A stretch of 64,000 nt of DNA from Aliiroseovarius pelagivivens. Its GTDB lineage: Bacteria; Pseudomonadota; Alphaproteobacteria; Rhodobacterales; Rhodobacteraceae. The position numbers were made by a program, and so were the translations under genes. The stretch covers positions 620,001-684,000 of the forward strand of contig NZ_OMOI01000002.1 in assembly GCF_900302485.1 (NCBI RefSeq), in the 5' to 3' direction. Positions 37,564 to 45,644 of this stretch are shown in pieces. How positions within the stretch are numbered: position 1 is the stretch's first letter; each line of letters opens with the position of its first letter. The notes beneath the pieces were generated by a model that saw only the letters and a list, made by a program, of their open reading frames with translations, made no database searches and was not told the origin of the DNA.

Positions 37564-38025
37564 TCAAAACCACTTACGCTTCAGTTTGCGCCTCTGGTTG
37601 CGTACAACTCTTGCAAGGTCATGCGCCTGGCTTCTCATCTGAATAGCGCGGATTTCGTCCTTTTTTCGTTCGCGCCCTCCGAACTCACCTCCAGTAAGAA
37701 CACTATCCAAGCGGTTTACTTCAGTTTCCACAGCCTTCCCGGCATCGCCATCGAACATGTCACTACACATCTTCCCGATGTCGTGCATTGCGGGCACAAT
37801 TTGCACCTTAAGTTCTTCGTCTTCATCCGAACCGTCACGAAGCCAGTACAGCCCCCCGAGCTCTGAAACTCGATCAATCTGCGCAACAATGCGATGAACA
37901 TCTTGTGTGCGCTCCTCCTCAATGAAGGAACTGTGAGAGACGCGAGAGTCAAACCAAACTGTGCCCAGTTTAGCGAGGATAAAGCCTACCCCCGCAGCGA
38001 ATGCATCAACTAAAAATGAGAGCAA
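37564..38025 (-). CDS. Small membrane-anchored protein, third gene of the STAS/GHKL module
   Basis: A 153-residue protein of unknown function. A TTG start gives an N-terminal hydrophobic segment (LVDAFAAGVGFILAKLGTVWF, about 5–25), probably a membrane anchor, followed by a charged, helical cytosolic part (VHRIVAQIDRVSELGGLYWLRDG, VNRLDSVLTGGEF, RSQAHDLARVVRNQRRKLKRKWF) that ends strongly basic. It lies 12 bp behind the STAS-like gene, so all three minus-strand genes form an operon. A membrane effector or localisation partner is conceivable; there is no direct evidence. Confidence 0.65.
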   Translation of the reverse strand: MLSFLVDAFAAGVGFILAKLGTVWFDSRVSHSSFIEEERTQDVHRIVAQIDRVSELGGLYWLRDGSDEDEELKVQIVPAMHDIGKMCSDMFDGDAGKAVETEVNRLDSVLTGGEFGGRERKKDEIRAIQMRSQAHDLARVVRNQRRKLKRKWF

Positions 38026-38037
38026 CTAGATTCCAGC

Positions 38038-38385
38038 CTATCCTGCTATTTGCCCGCCCTTAGCCTTGTTTGCGGCGGCCTGGTCGATAAATTCCCAGAT
38101 GCGGGTCACATATCTTTGATACCCTTTCGAGGCGTGAAACCTCAAGAGTTCACGAATCATGTCTGGCGACATTGAAGCCCGAACAAGACCACCAAATGCC
38201 TCCTCTAAAAACGATGATGGATAGCCGGGCGCACCGTCTAAGTCGATAATGACCTCCTCACCCGCCTTCAGATGTGGAAGGAGGAAGTCCTCTCTAAATC
38301 TAGTACCGTTTCCATCACCGTCGACAAGATAGCGCCCTGCCGGGAACGGATGAAAGTCTTCGATGACATTGATTTGTTTGGTCAT
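38038..38385 (-). CDS. STAS-like small protein (DUF4325 type)
   Basis: A 115-residue protein. The arrangement AGRYLVDGDGNGTRFREDFLLPHL, then EEVIIDLDGAPGYPSSFLEEAFGGLVR, is the pattern of the STAS-like DUF4325 family: a G.RFR..L..L helix, a beta strand ending in Asp, and a P.SFL.EAFG.L segment that corresponds to the phosphorylatable DSSG loop region of anti-anti-sigma factors. It overlaps the upstream ATPase gene by 4 bp (ATGA), so the two are translationally coupled and probably bind each other. Its serines in PSSF are candidate control sites. Confidence 0.8.
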   Translation of the reverse strand: MTKQINVIEDFHPFPAGRYLVDGDGNGTRFREDFLLPHLKAGEEVIIDLDGAPGYPSSFLEEAFGGLVRASMSPDMIRELLRFHASKGYQRYVTRIWEFIDQAAANKAKGGQIAG

Positions 38386-39485
38386 GACGCTTGTCTCTCA
38401 GCCTGGATTTCCACCGGCAGGCTCCATTCAATTAGTGTCCCGCCAATGTGGCGAGGAAGTGAAAATAACTCCACCTCCTGGTTAGGAGTATATATGATGC
38501 CTCCCGCGCCACTCAATATACGTACTCTTCCTTTGCCGTAGCCCTCTACTGGCGAGATCACGTCCGTTAGTCCCTGACCTCTGCCCATAGCCGATCCTTT
38601 TGATGTCCTGCTTACCTCCAGTGCGGCAGCAATCATACGCGCATGATCCTTAACCAATGATGACATTATCGAGCTGACCCCAAGAATCGAACGGACACGC
38701 TCTGCAAGATGCCACCGATTCAACGTCGCAGGTATGCCTACACCTTGATCAAATACAACTACACTTACCTCTGCCCTTGAAGCAGAGAACACACCGGTTG
38801 CCCACCACGGTTTACCGTCCAAGGGTGAGAAATTGTAACCTTCATCCTCTGGATAAGCGTGGTCAACTGCGTTTCCGGTCGCTTCGATCATCGCTTCGTA
38901 TAGCTCTGGACCTTGCTCCAGTACATTCGCAACCTGCTCTAGTCGCGTTCGGATTCTTTGTACCCTTGCCGGGTCTAGTTTATTGCAGGCAATCATCGGG
39001 AGAACTGTTACTTCCTCGTGCCTCCACTCGTCAGGCCAGCGAACGCCAAGCTCAATGCCGATTAGATCAAAGAAACCCAGTTGTTCGAGGCGCATAACAA
39101 CATGAGCAGCCCAATCCCCTAGTCGGGATGCAATCAATCGAACCTTGGTAGGGTGCCTAGACATTATACGGTCAATTTCAGCGTTCAAGACTAGCATTGC
39201 AGCCGCAGACGCCCATTTAGTCTTGCTGAAATCAATCTGGATTACCGATTGTCGCCCTTCCGGATTGTTGCCGATTTTTTTAATTTCCTGAATGCAGGCA
39301 AGCGTATCGGCACACTCACTCGACAGATTGAATGCCTCGGGCATAGAGATCAGATAACGCTCACCGGAATACAGATAATTTCTGCGCCTCAGGTCACTGC
39401 GCCTGCGTTTTTTCCGCAAGCGCTCTAGGCGCTCTTTCTGTGAAAATTTTAGCTTTTTCATAAACTTATCTTTTCGAAATTCCAT
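38382..39485 (-). CDS. STAS-like/GHKL ATPase fusion protein, first gene of the module
   Basis: A 367-residue protein. The first 40 residues are very basic (KKLKFSQKERLERLRKKRRRSDLRRR), perhaps for nucleic-acid binding. Residues about 78–150 read like a STAS-type domain (SVIQIDFSKTKWASAAAMLVLNAEI). A GHKL (HATPase_c) domain follows: N box EATGNAVDHAY (Glu201, Asn205, Asp208), G1 box VVFDQGVGIP (Asp246), G2 box GSAMGRGQGLTDVI, and the closing strand GTLIEWSLP. It resembles anti-sigma kinases such as SpoIIAB/RsbW fused to a STAS-like partner. The start is uncertain: the ATG at 39485 or at 39461. It lies next to attR and opposes the other island genes. Confidence 0.8.
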   Translation of the reverse strand: MEFRKDKFMKKLKFSQKERLERLRKKRRRSDLRRRNYLYSGERYLISMPEAFNLSSECADTLACIQEIKKIGNNPEGRQSVIQIDFSKTKWASAAAMLVLNAEIDRIMSRHPTKVRLIASRLGDWAAHVVMRLEQLGFFDLIGIELGVRWPDEWRHEEVTVLPMIACNKLDPARVQRIRTRLEQVANVLEQGPELYEAMIEATGNAVDHAYPEDEGYNFSPLDGKPWWATGVFSASRAEVSVVVFDQGVGIPATLNRWHLAERVRSILGVSSIMSSLVKDHARMIAAALEVSRTSKGSAMGRGQGLTDVISPVEGYGKGRVRILSGAGGIIYTPNQEVELFSLPRHIGGTLIEWSLPVEIQAERQAS

Positions 39486-39763
39486 GCACGGCTTCAGTCC
39501 GGCTTGGTGCGGTATTCGAAATACGCTGTATGAAGCGCGATTTCCAGACCATTTGTTGAACTATGGCGAGAATTGAAGGCCCAGCTACGAGCCAGTTGTA
39601 TAGTGGGACAAATTATAGGGGTGGTATGGGTTGGTGCAGCTTGCACTGGGATTGCGAAACAAATTTTGGACGCTCCGAGAAGATCGCTTCACTATCGCTT
39701 CACATTTCACAAAAAACAGTCCAGTATGGCCTTGATAATAAAGCGATAATTTCGGGCTAGATG
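39486..39763. other. Right-end region of the island
   Basis: Contains the presumed promoter of the STAS/GHKL operon, then the right arm-like repeats. A 65-codon plus-strand frame (39563–39760) has no ribosome-binding site, no recognisable product, and ends in attR, so I do not call it a gene. Confidence 0.5.
39684..39705 (+). repeat. Tandem 11-bp arm-like repeats, right end
   Basis: TCGCTTCACTA (39684–39694) and TCGCTTCACAT (39695–39705) stand head to tail, 58 bp inside attR. The second copy is identical to the first copy at the left end (30435–30445). Confidence 0.6.
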
Positions 39764-39784
39764 CCTCTTCTGGGCACCATTTTC
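39764..39784 (+). repeat. Right attachment site (attR) of the genomic island
   Basis: An exact 21-bp copy of the tRNA-Leu 3' end and following bases (see 30376–30396). It defines the right boundary; excision would rejoin tRNA-Leu with the sequence leading to the TadE gene. Confidence 0.92.
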
Positions 39785-39881
39785 TCCTGACAGTGGAATT
39801 TCTACCCCGTATCAACCACTTGGTATGATTCGAGTCGTTAAGGAAGATGGGCCTGAATGTGGCGCGCGTGAACGCTCGATT

Positions 39882-39889
39882 TTAACCAT
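39882..39889 (+). promoter_or_regulatory. CtrA-type half-site TTAACCAT upstream of the Tad genes
   Basis: TTAACCAT is the known CtrA half-site of alphaproteobacteria and lies about 155 bp before the TadE start, followed by a second TTAA. An 8-base match can be chance. The rest of this 260-bp host region (39785–40045) shows no gene. Confidence 0.35.
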
Positions 39890-40045
39890 TAAGGCAGGTA
39901 CGACACGGTAACCTATACAAAAGTACAGGTGGCTGGGTGAAATGCCACATTTTGCACACATTCCCGGCTCTTTTTTCCTTCTTGCGGGCTAAGTTGCCCG
40001 TTAAGGTTTAAAGGGCGTCGAGCTTTCTTATCTTGAGCAGGTGAA

Positions 40046-40465
40046 ATGAATATTTGGTCCAAAAATAGAGTGATGAATGAAGATGGTACTGCGACCGTAG
40101 AGACGGTTCTGTGGTTGCCCGCACTTTTCATGATTTTCATCCTGATCATCAACACGTCCTTCGTGTTCTACAAACAATCGATCATGATGCGCGTTGTACA
40201 AGACGCGAACCGAGCACTGTCGGTGGGGCGTATCGGACCCGTAGACGACATGCAGGCAGCTGCGGCCAACACTCAGACCTATGTCAAAGACCGCATCTCG
40301 GGCTTTGCCAGCAATGGCACTGTGAAGACCACAGTCAATTCGTCGACCGGAGTGATCACCACGACTGCGTCGGTTCCGATCTCGGATCTGGTTTTTAACG
40401 GGAAATTCAATATCCTTACTGGCTTCTCGGTCTCTGCCCAGTCGCAACATTTCGTTGAGTATTAA
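40046..40465 (+). CDS. TadE-family pseudopilin-like protein
   Basis: A 139-residue protein with the TadE signature: a short positively charged start, then EDGTATVETVLWLPALFMIFILIINTSFVFY (read in parts: EDGTATVETV, LPALFMIFILI), i.e. a Glu at position 5 of a hydrophobic helix, followed by a polar beta-rich part. TadE-like proteins are minor components of Tad (Flp) pili or related export complexes. It overlaps the ribosome-binding region of the TadG-like gene and is probably co-transcribed with it. No other tad genes are in the window. Confidence 0.85.
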   Translation: MNIWSKNRVMNEDGTATVETVLWLPALFMIFILIINTSFVFYKQSIMMRVVQDANRALSVGRIGPVDDMQAAAANTQTYVKDRISGFASNGTVKTTVNSSTGVITTTASVPISDLVFNGKFNILTGFSVSAQSQHFVEY

Positions 40466-40475
40466 GGTGATCGCC

Positions 40476-41810
40476 ATGACCCATACCTCTTTATTTCTTA
40501 GCCGTATCCGGCACTTCAGAAAAAACGAAAACGGTGCAATCACGATTTTCGGATTGTTCCTTTTTGCTGCGATCGTTCTGGTCGGAGGTCTGGCGATCGA
40601 CATGCACAACCTGATGACCGCGCGTACGCAGTTGCAGGTGTCCGCTGACCTGACGGCCCATGCAGCGCTGTATCGCCGCGATTTTGAAAGCGATCCAAAC
40701 ACGGCGAAGACCCAAGCACTGGCTTTGGCTCAAGCAAGCATGCCGAAAGCGACGTATGGCGATGTCATCGAGGCGAAGGATATTACGTTCGGTAGGTATG
40801 ACCCGTCGACCGAGAAGTTCACGCCCGATTCAAACTCGAGATCGGCCGTTCATGTCTATTCGACGCGACTGAGTTCAAAATCAAACCCGGTTTCGACATT
40901 TGTTCTGCGCGTTCTGGGCTTTGTTAACTATGACATGTCAGTCCAGTCGGTGTTCACCACCTTCCGTCCGACCTGTTTCCGTGAAGGATTCGTGGCAGAT
41001 GAGCGTGTCGATGTTCAATCGAACAATGCCTATTCTAATGGGTTCTGCATCCATTCAAACGATCATGTTTCTTTGAACAATGGCAACTCGTTCGAAACGG
41101 GTACCATCGTGTCCATGCCTAATCTTGGAGACATTGATCTGCCCCGGTCGGGGTGGGAACAAAACGAGGGTCTGCAAGCTGCGCTGCGCGAGGGTGCCTA
41201 TCGCATGCGCATTGTGGCCAAGCTGCCCTTTATCATTCAGGGTCTGAAAGATCGTGATCCCGAATACTTGCCGGATTACATTGATCCCTTGAAACCAGTT
41301 GAATTCTTTTCCCTCAACAACGGCCAGAAGCTATTGATGTCGGATCTGAAGGCTAATCGTGTTCATATTATTGGTTGCGGTAATAACGGGGTTCTGACGA
41401 TCGACGAGCCGTCGGCAATTACTGATGTGGTTATTGTAACCAGTTGTTTGGTGAAGTTCGGTCAGGCGCTGAACATCGAAAACTCGATCATCGCAACCAC
41501 CCATACCGATACCAAGTCCATGGACTCGAGCTCAAGCTTGACGCTCGGAAAGAATGACAGTTGTGCGGATGGTGGTGGCGCCGTGTTGTTGACCATGGGC
41601 GGTGTGTCGTTCACCTCGGATTTCCACATCTTTGGCAGCCAAATTATCGCAGCGGGCGATATCGATTTCACAGCGAATGCAAATGGTATTGAGGGTGCGT
41701 CCCTGATCGCTGGAGGAGAGATTGATTCCACCTCGAACGCGAATATGGGTTTCTGCGGCACCGGGATGACCAACATCTACGAAGCCGACTACTTCCGCAT
41801 GGCTTACTAA
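40476..41810 (+). CDS. TadG-related pilus assembly protein with long repetitive C-terminal domain
   Basis: A 444-residue protein. The N-terminus after the ATG at 40476 (AAGGTG site 8 nt upstream) has ENGAITIFGLFLFAAIVLVGGLAIDM, a TadE/TadG-type membrane helix, then a Tad-like region (QLQVSADLTAHAALYRRDFE). Beyond about residue 165 is an Asn/Ser/Gly-rich part with short recurring strands (SNNAYSNGFCIHSNDHVSLNNGN, NIENSIIATTHTDT, DIDFTANANGIEGASLIAGGEID) that looks like a beta-solenoid. This is much longer than a simple TadE. It may form the surface part of a Tad-associated structure; four cysteines could make disulfides. Confidence 0.8.
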   Translation: MTHTSLFLSRIRHFRKNENGAITIFGLFLFAAIVLVGGLAIDMHNLMTARTQLQVSADLTAHAALYRRDFESDPNTAKTQALALAQASMPKATYGDVIEAKDITFGRYDPSTEKFTPDSNSRSAVHVYSTRLSSKSNPVSTFVLRVLGFVNYDMSVQSVFTTFRPTCFREGFVADERVDVQSNNAYSNGFCIHSNDHVSLNNGNSFETGTIVSMPNLGDIDLPRSGWEQNEGLQAALREGAYRMRIVAKLPFIIQGLKDRDPEYLPDYIDPLKPVEFFSLNNGQKLLMSDLKANRVHIIGCGNNGVLTIDEPSAITDVVIVTSCLVKFGQALNIENSIIATTHTDTKSMDSSSSLTLGKNDSCADGGGAVLLTMGGVSFTSDFHIFGSQIIAAGDIDFTANANGIEGASLIAGGEIDSTSNANMGFCGTGMTNIYEADYFRMAY

Positions 41811-41825
41811 GATGAAGATTTGAAG

Positions 41826-41860
41826 AACCGGCCAGATGTGTATCGTCTGGCCGGTTTTTT
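41826..41860 (+). terminator. Rho-independent terminator after the Tad genes
   Basis: An 11-bp stem (AACCGGCCAGA/TCTGGCCGGTT) around a 9-base loop, followed by TTTT; a strong intrinsic terminator 16 bp after the stop codon, placed between two convergent genes. Confidence 0.9.
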
Positions 41861-41875
41861 CATGTCTGGATGGGA

Positions 41876-42622
41876 TCAAAGGGGCGGGGTGTTACGCTCT
41901 TTCAGAACCTTTTCCAGCTTCAATCCGGAATGCGGGGTTCTTTCATTCAGAAGCCGCCGCACTTCGTTCTTCATGTTCGGGGGTCTCTTCAGGTTCACGG
42001 TGTTGAACAGTGAGGAGTCCCAAAGCCCGTCAGGCAGGTTGTTCGTCAAATAGCCCTCGTCGCGCGGTAGCGACCACATCGTGACGCCCGTGTTCGTTTG
42101 ATGGCGCGAAAACCGCAGATCAACAAAGCCGGCGCAGGGTTGAATATCGGCCAGCGTCGGGCAGTTCTGCCCAAGAAAGCACGCAGTCCCGGTGCCCAGC
42201 AGGTCGACCTTAAAAATCTGAGGGCATTTCTTACCAAACGCAAAGTTCCGCCAGCCGAGGCTATCTTGCTGTTTTTTGAAAACGAAGGCGTGCGCCTGAT
42301 ACCCAAGCGTATTTTTCTCTAGGTCAAGCTGGTCAGTGAAGCCGAGCGTACGTTCGACATAGTCGTCCGGATAGATGATGTCGTCATCAATGGTGAAAAC
42401 GATATCATCCTCAGCCACCGGAAACGCGAATTTGCCAGCGTCCTTCAGATCCTCATCCGGGATCATGTATTCCAGGTTCGGGATCTCGTCCAACCCGGGC
42501 GGAGGCGCTGTGAATTCGTTCAAGCAGACAAAGAGCCGATCAACCTGCGGCGCGATGCTTCTGACTGCCTCAAGCAGCAGGTCTTGTCGTTCTGGAAATG
42601 TAGCGAGATGCGCCCTGATCAC
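41876..42622 (-). CDS. Glycosyltransferase-like protein
   Basis: A 248-residue protein with a GTA-type glycosyltransferase style: an N-terminal region (RQDLLLEAVRSIAPQVDRLFVCLNEF), a DxD metal motif in DIVFTIDDDIIYPDDYVER, and QTNTGVTMWSLPRDEGYLTNNLPDGLWDSS near the end. I set its start at the GTG at 42620–42622, which overlaps the sulfatase stop (GTGA, 4 bp), so the two are coupled. Acceptor and sugar are unknown; a role in modifying a surface polymer is possible. Confidence 0.7.
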   Translation of the reverse strand: MIRAHLATFPERQDLLLEAVRSIAPQVDRLFVCLNEFTAPPPGLDEIPNLEYMIPDEDLKDAGKFAFPVAEDDIVFTIDDDIIYPDDYVERTLGFTDQLDLEKNTLGYQAHAFVFKKQQDSLGWRNFAFGKKCPQIFKVDLLGTGTACFLGQNCPTLADIQPCAGFVDLRFSRHQTNTGVTMWSLPRDEGYLTNNLPDGLWDSSLFNTVNLKRPPNMKNEVRRLLNERTPHSGLKLEKVLKERNTPPL

Positions 42623-44268
42623 GCCTCGTCGTCCTGCACGTGATTGTCCACTGCGCGGCCGCGATAGGCCTGCGTCAGTTCGTCCGCCACTTCGGATCCG
42701 TCTTTCAGGAAAGGCAGGATGCCACGACGCATCGAGCGGCCACGCCCGGCTTCGATCTGGGCATCGGATTTGGTGACGCGCTGGCTCATCCGGCGGCCCC
42801 ATTGGCCAAGCATCTCGTACAGGCGGGCGATCTGATCCTGATGGGCGTTGCCACGCGCCAGATCGTTCAGCTCGTCCGGGTCGGTGTCCAGATCAAACAA
42901 CATTGGGCGCAAGCCGCCTTCGGCGTGCATCAGCTTGTAGCGTCCGTCGAAGACCATAAACAGCCGCGCATCTCGCGTACTGACACCCAGTTTGTCGCAG
43001 ACGGGCGTTGAAGAATAATCGTATTCGCTGATCGCGAACTGGCGCCAATCGGGCGTTTCGCCGCGCAGCCACGGCATCAGGCTGTGACCCTCAAGAATGT
43101 GGTCGGCGACGGTGCCGCCAGCGACCTCGACAAAGGTGGGGGCCAGGTCGATGGCTTCAACCAGCGCATCGCAAGTGGTGCCCCGGGTGGCATCTGCTGA
43201 CGAGCGCGGATCGGCAATGATCAGAGGCACTTTCACGGAGGGTTCGTGGAACAAGTCTTTCTCGCCCAGCCAGTGATCGCCCAGATAATCCCCGTGGTCC
43301 GAGGTCAGAACGATCATCGTGTCATCTGCCTGCCCAGTAGCGTCCAGATGATCCAGAATGCGCCCCAGATGATCGTCGCATTGCTTGATCAGGCCCATAT
43401 AGGCGGGAATCACTTTGCGACGAACCTCGTCCTGCTGGAAGGCGGCGGCGATCTTGTTGTGCATGAAGGCGTCAAACACGGGCTGCGCATCTTGGCGTTC
43501 CTCGTCCGAGCGCACGGCGGGCGGCACGTCATCCGGCCCAAACATGTCGTGATAGGGCGCAGGCACGATGTAGGGCCAATGCGGTTTGATATAGCTGACA
43601 TGCGCGCACCACGGCCCCTTGGCTTGGTCCATGAAGCGCAGGGTTTCGCTGGTCAGCCACGCGGTTTCGCTGTCTTCTTCGCGGATATTGGCGGGCTTGT
43701 CGGCGTTGTCGAACATCCAGCCGCTGGCGATCTCGCCATCTTCAACGCCCGCGTTGGCATTCACCGACCACGGATTTTCGGCCTCGTACCCTTTGGACTT
43801 CAAATACGCGTTATAGGGCGAGTGCTTTTCGTCATAGAATCCGTCTGGCCCCTCGGCCCACAGACCGTCGTCACGGACCCAGACGTCAAAGCCGCATTCG
43901 GCCTGACGCGCACCGATGACGCTGTCGGGCGCGATGCCAAGACGTTTCATACCCTCGGCATCGACCTTCATATGGGTCTTGCCAAGAAGCCAGCAGCCCA
44001 TCCCGGCTTCGCGCAGGTGGTCGCCCATCGTGTGTTCACCCACGCGCAGCGGGAAGCCGTTCCATTGCGCCCCGTGGGACGAGGCATAGCGCCCGGTATA
44101 GGTGCTCATCCGGCTGGCACCACAAATGGGGGACTGCACATAGCAATTGGTAAAGCGCACACCACGCGCCGCGACGCGGTCGAAATTGGGGGTCTTCAGC
44201 GTCGGGTGACCGGCGCAGCTGAGGTAATCAAACCGCAGCTGGTCATACATGATGAAAAGAATGTTCAT
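42619..44268 (-). CDS. Sulfatase-superfamily hydrolase (sulfatase or phosphonate monoester hydrolase)
   Basis: A 549-residue enzyme of the alkaline-phosphatase-like superfamily. The N-terminus ILFIMYDQLRFDYLSCAGHP carries a metal-binding Asp; PICGASRMSTYTGRYASSHG holds the C-x-A-x-R sequence (Cys49–Arg53), a variant of the CxPxR site where Cys is turned into formylglycine. Downstream KTHMK, VSYIKPHWPY and VLTSDHGDYLGDHWLGEKDL complete the metal and substrate site. The layout (Cys-Gly-x-x-Arg) resembles phosphonate monoester/diester hydrolases, but choline-sulfatase-type enzymes are also possible. It shares an operon with the glycosyltransferase downstream. No maturase is nearby. Confidence 0.88.
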   Translation of the reverse strand: MNILFIMYDQLRFDYLSCAGHPTLKTPNFDRVAARGVRFTNCYVQSPICGASRMSTYTGRYASSHGAQWNGFPLRVGEHTMGDHLREAGMGCWLLGKTHMKVDAEGMKRLGIAPDSVIGARQAECGFDVWVRDDGLWAEGPDGFYDEKHSPYNAYLKSKGYEAENPWSVNANAGVEDGEIASGWMFDNADKPANIREEDSETAWLTSETLRFMDQAKGPWCAHVSYIKPHWPYIVPAPYHDMFGPDDVPPAVRSDEERQDAQPVFDAFMHNKIAAAFQQDEVRRKVIPAYMGLIKQCDDHLGRILDHLDATGQADDTMIVLTSDHGDYLGDHWLGEKDLFHEPSVKVPLIIADPRSSADATRGTTCDALVEAIDLAPTFVEVAGGTVADHILEGHSLMPWLRGETPDWRQFAISEYDYSSTPVCDKLGVSTRDARLFMVFDGRYKLMHAEGGLRPMLFDLDTDPDELNDLARGNAHQDQIARLYEMLGQWGRRMSQRVTKSDAQIEAGRGRSMRRGILPFLKDGSEVADELTQAYRGRAVDNHVQDDEA

Positions 44269-44331
44269 AGCTGCCCCTCCACCGGCGTTTACCGCACGGT
44301 AGGGCAGGCGATGCGGATCAGCAATGGGCGA

Positions 44332-45558
44332 TCAGATCTGGCGGCCCTGCAAAAGACGCGGCAGATCCCCCGTCAGGCCAGCGGCCTCGCGGATGAAGTT
44401 GCGGCGCAGGCCGGGCATGGCGTTCACTGCGCCCAATCCGATGTCACGCGCGACACGCAGGATTGGATTGTCGTTTGAAAACAGCCGGTTGGTTGCCTCG
44501 GTCATCATGACCATCTGCGAAATGTCCCAGCGACGCCATTGTTGATAGCGCTCCAGAACATCCAGACGACCGATGTCTTCGCCCCGACGGCGGGCCAGTG
44601 TCAGAACTTCGGCCAGCGCTGCCACGTCTTTCAGACCTGCGTTCAACCCTTGCCCGGCAATCGGGTGCATCCCGTGTGCCGCATCCCCAACCAAGGCCAG
44701 ACGATCCGCGATGAAGCTGTTCGCCACGGTCAGGTTCAGCGGATATGTGAACCGTTTTCCTGCAAGGCTGATGTCTCCAAGGAACGACCCAAAGCGTGGG
44801 CGCAATTCCTCCAGATATCCTTCGTCATCCAGCGCGTGAATGCGGGCAGCCTCGTCATGGGTTTCGGTCCAGACGATCGAGCATTGGTTGCCCGGCAGCG
44901 GCAGGATCGCCAAGGGGCCTGCAGGCATAAAGAACTGGTGCGCTACGCCCTCATGCGGCAATTCGTGATCAATCGCGCAAACCAGCGAGGTCTGACCATA
45001 ATCATGCCCATGCCGCTTGATGCCCGCGCGTTCGCCCGTGCCAGTCCTACGCCCATCGCAGCCAACAACCATGCGTCCGGTCAGAGTTTTGCCCGAGGCT
45101 AGTTTCAACGTGACCGAGGCCGGCTCGATCGTTTGATCCACCACCGTATCCTGATCAATCAGTGTGATGTTCGGGTGTGCCTCGACTGCGTCCAGGAAGG
45201 CGCGGGACAGGAAGCGATCTTCGACCATATAGCCCATCGGGCCTTCGTCGATCTCGGCGTGGTCGAACTCCAGCACGAACGGGCCGGGGCCTTCGCCGGG
45301 GCGTCCGTCGGAAATGCGGATGTCCAGAAGCGGCTGCGCGTGTTCCGAGACTTGGGGCCAAACGCCAAGGGCAACCAGCAACCGTTGCGACGCCAACGCC
45401 AACGCATAACCGCGCCCGTCAAAGTCATCGCCCCCCCGCGCGCCCTTCGGCAACGCGTCAATCATGGTCACCTTGAACCCGGTGTCTCCAAGAGCCAGCG
45501 CAAGGGCAGGGCCGTTCAGACCTCCGCCAACGATCAGGATATCGGCATCATGTTTCAT
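44332..45558 (-). CDS. FAD-dependent ubiquinone-biosynthesis hydroxylase (UbiH/UbiF/VisC family)
   Basis: A 408-residue flavin monooxygenase. The dinucleotide motif is ADILIVGGGLNGPALALALGDTG at the N-terminus; the second FAD motif is DRLALVGDAAHGMHPIAGQGLNAGLKDVAALAEVL (DxxxLVGDAAH..P..GQG type), typical of UbiH/UbiF/UbiI hydroxylases. It likely hydroxylates the ubiquinone ring. I start at the ATG at 45556–45558 (MKHDAD), preceded by AGAGG; an upstream ATG at 45594 is possible. It diverges from the amidase gene. Which ring position it hydroxylates cannot be told. Confidence 0.9.
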   Translation of the reverse strand: MKHDADILIVGGGLNGPALALALGDTGFKVTMIDALPKGARGGDDFDGRGYALALASQRLLVALGVWPQVSEHAQPLLDIRISDGRPGEGPGPFVLEFDHAEIDEGPMGYMVEDRFLSRAFLDAVEAHPNITLIDQDTVVDQTIEPASVTLKLASGKTLTGRMVVGCDGRRTGTGERAGIKRHGHDYGQTSLVCAIDHELPHEGVAHQFFMPAGPLAILPLPGNQCSIVWTETHDEAARIHALDDEGYLEELRPRFGSFLGDISLAGKRFTYPLNLTVANSFIADRLALVGDAAHGMHPIAGQGLNAGLKDVAALAEVLTLARRRGEDIGRLDVLERYQQWRRWDISQMVMMTEATNRLFSNDNPILRVARDIGLGAVNAMPGLRRNFIREAAGLTGDLPRLLQGRQI

Positions 45559-45644
45559 ACCCTCTTTCTGCCCCCGCTGTTTGGGATTGTCCATGCGTCG
45601 TCCTGTCGTTACCGTCCATCGAACAACGAAAATAGGAGGCAGGG

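Noticed and set aside
39563..39760. A 65-codon plus-strand frame at the right island end
   Set aside because: No ribosome-binding site, no recognisable product, and it runs through the arm repeats to just before attR.
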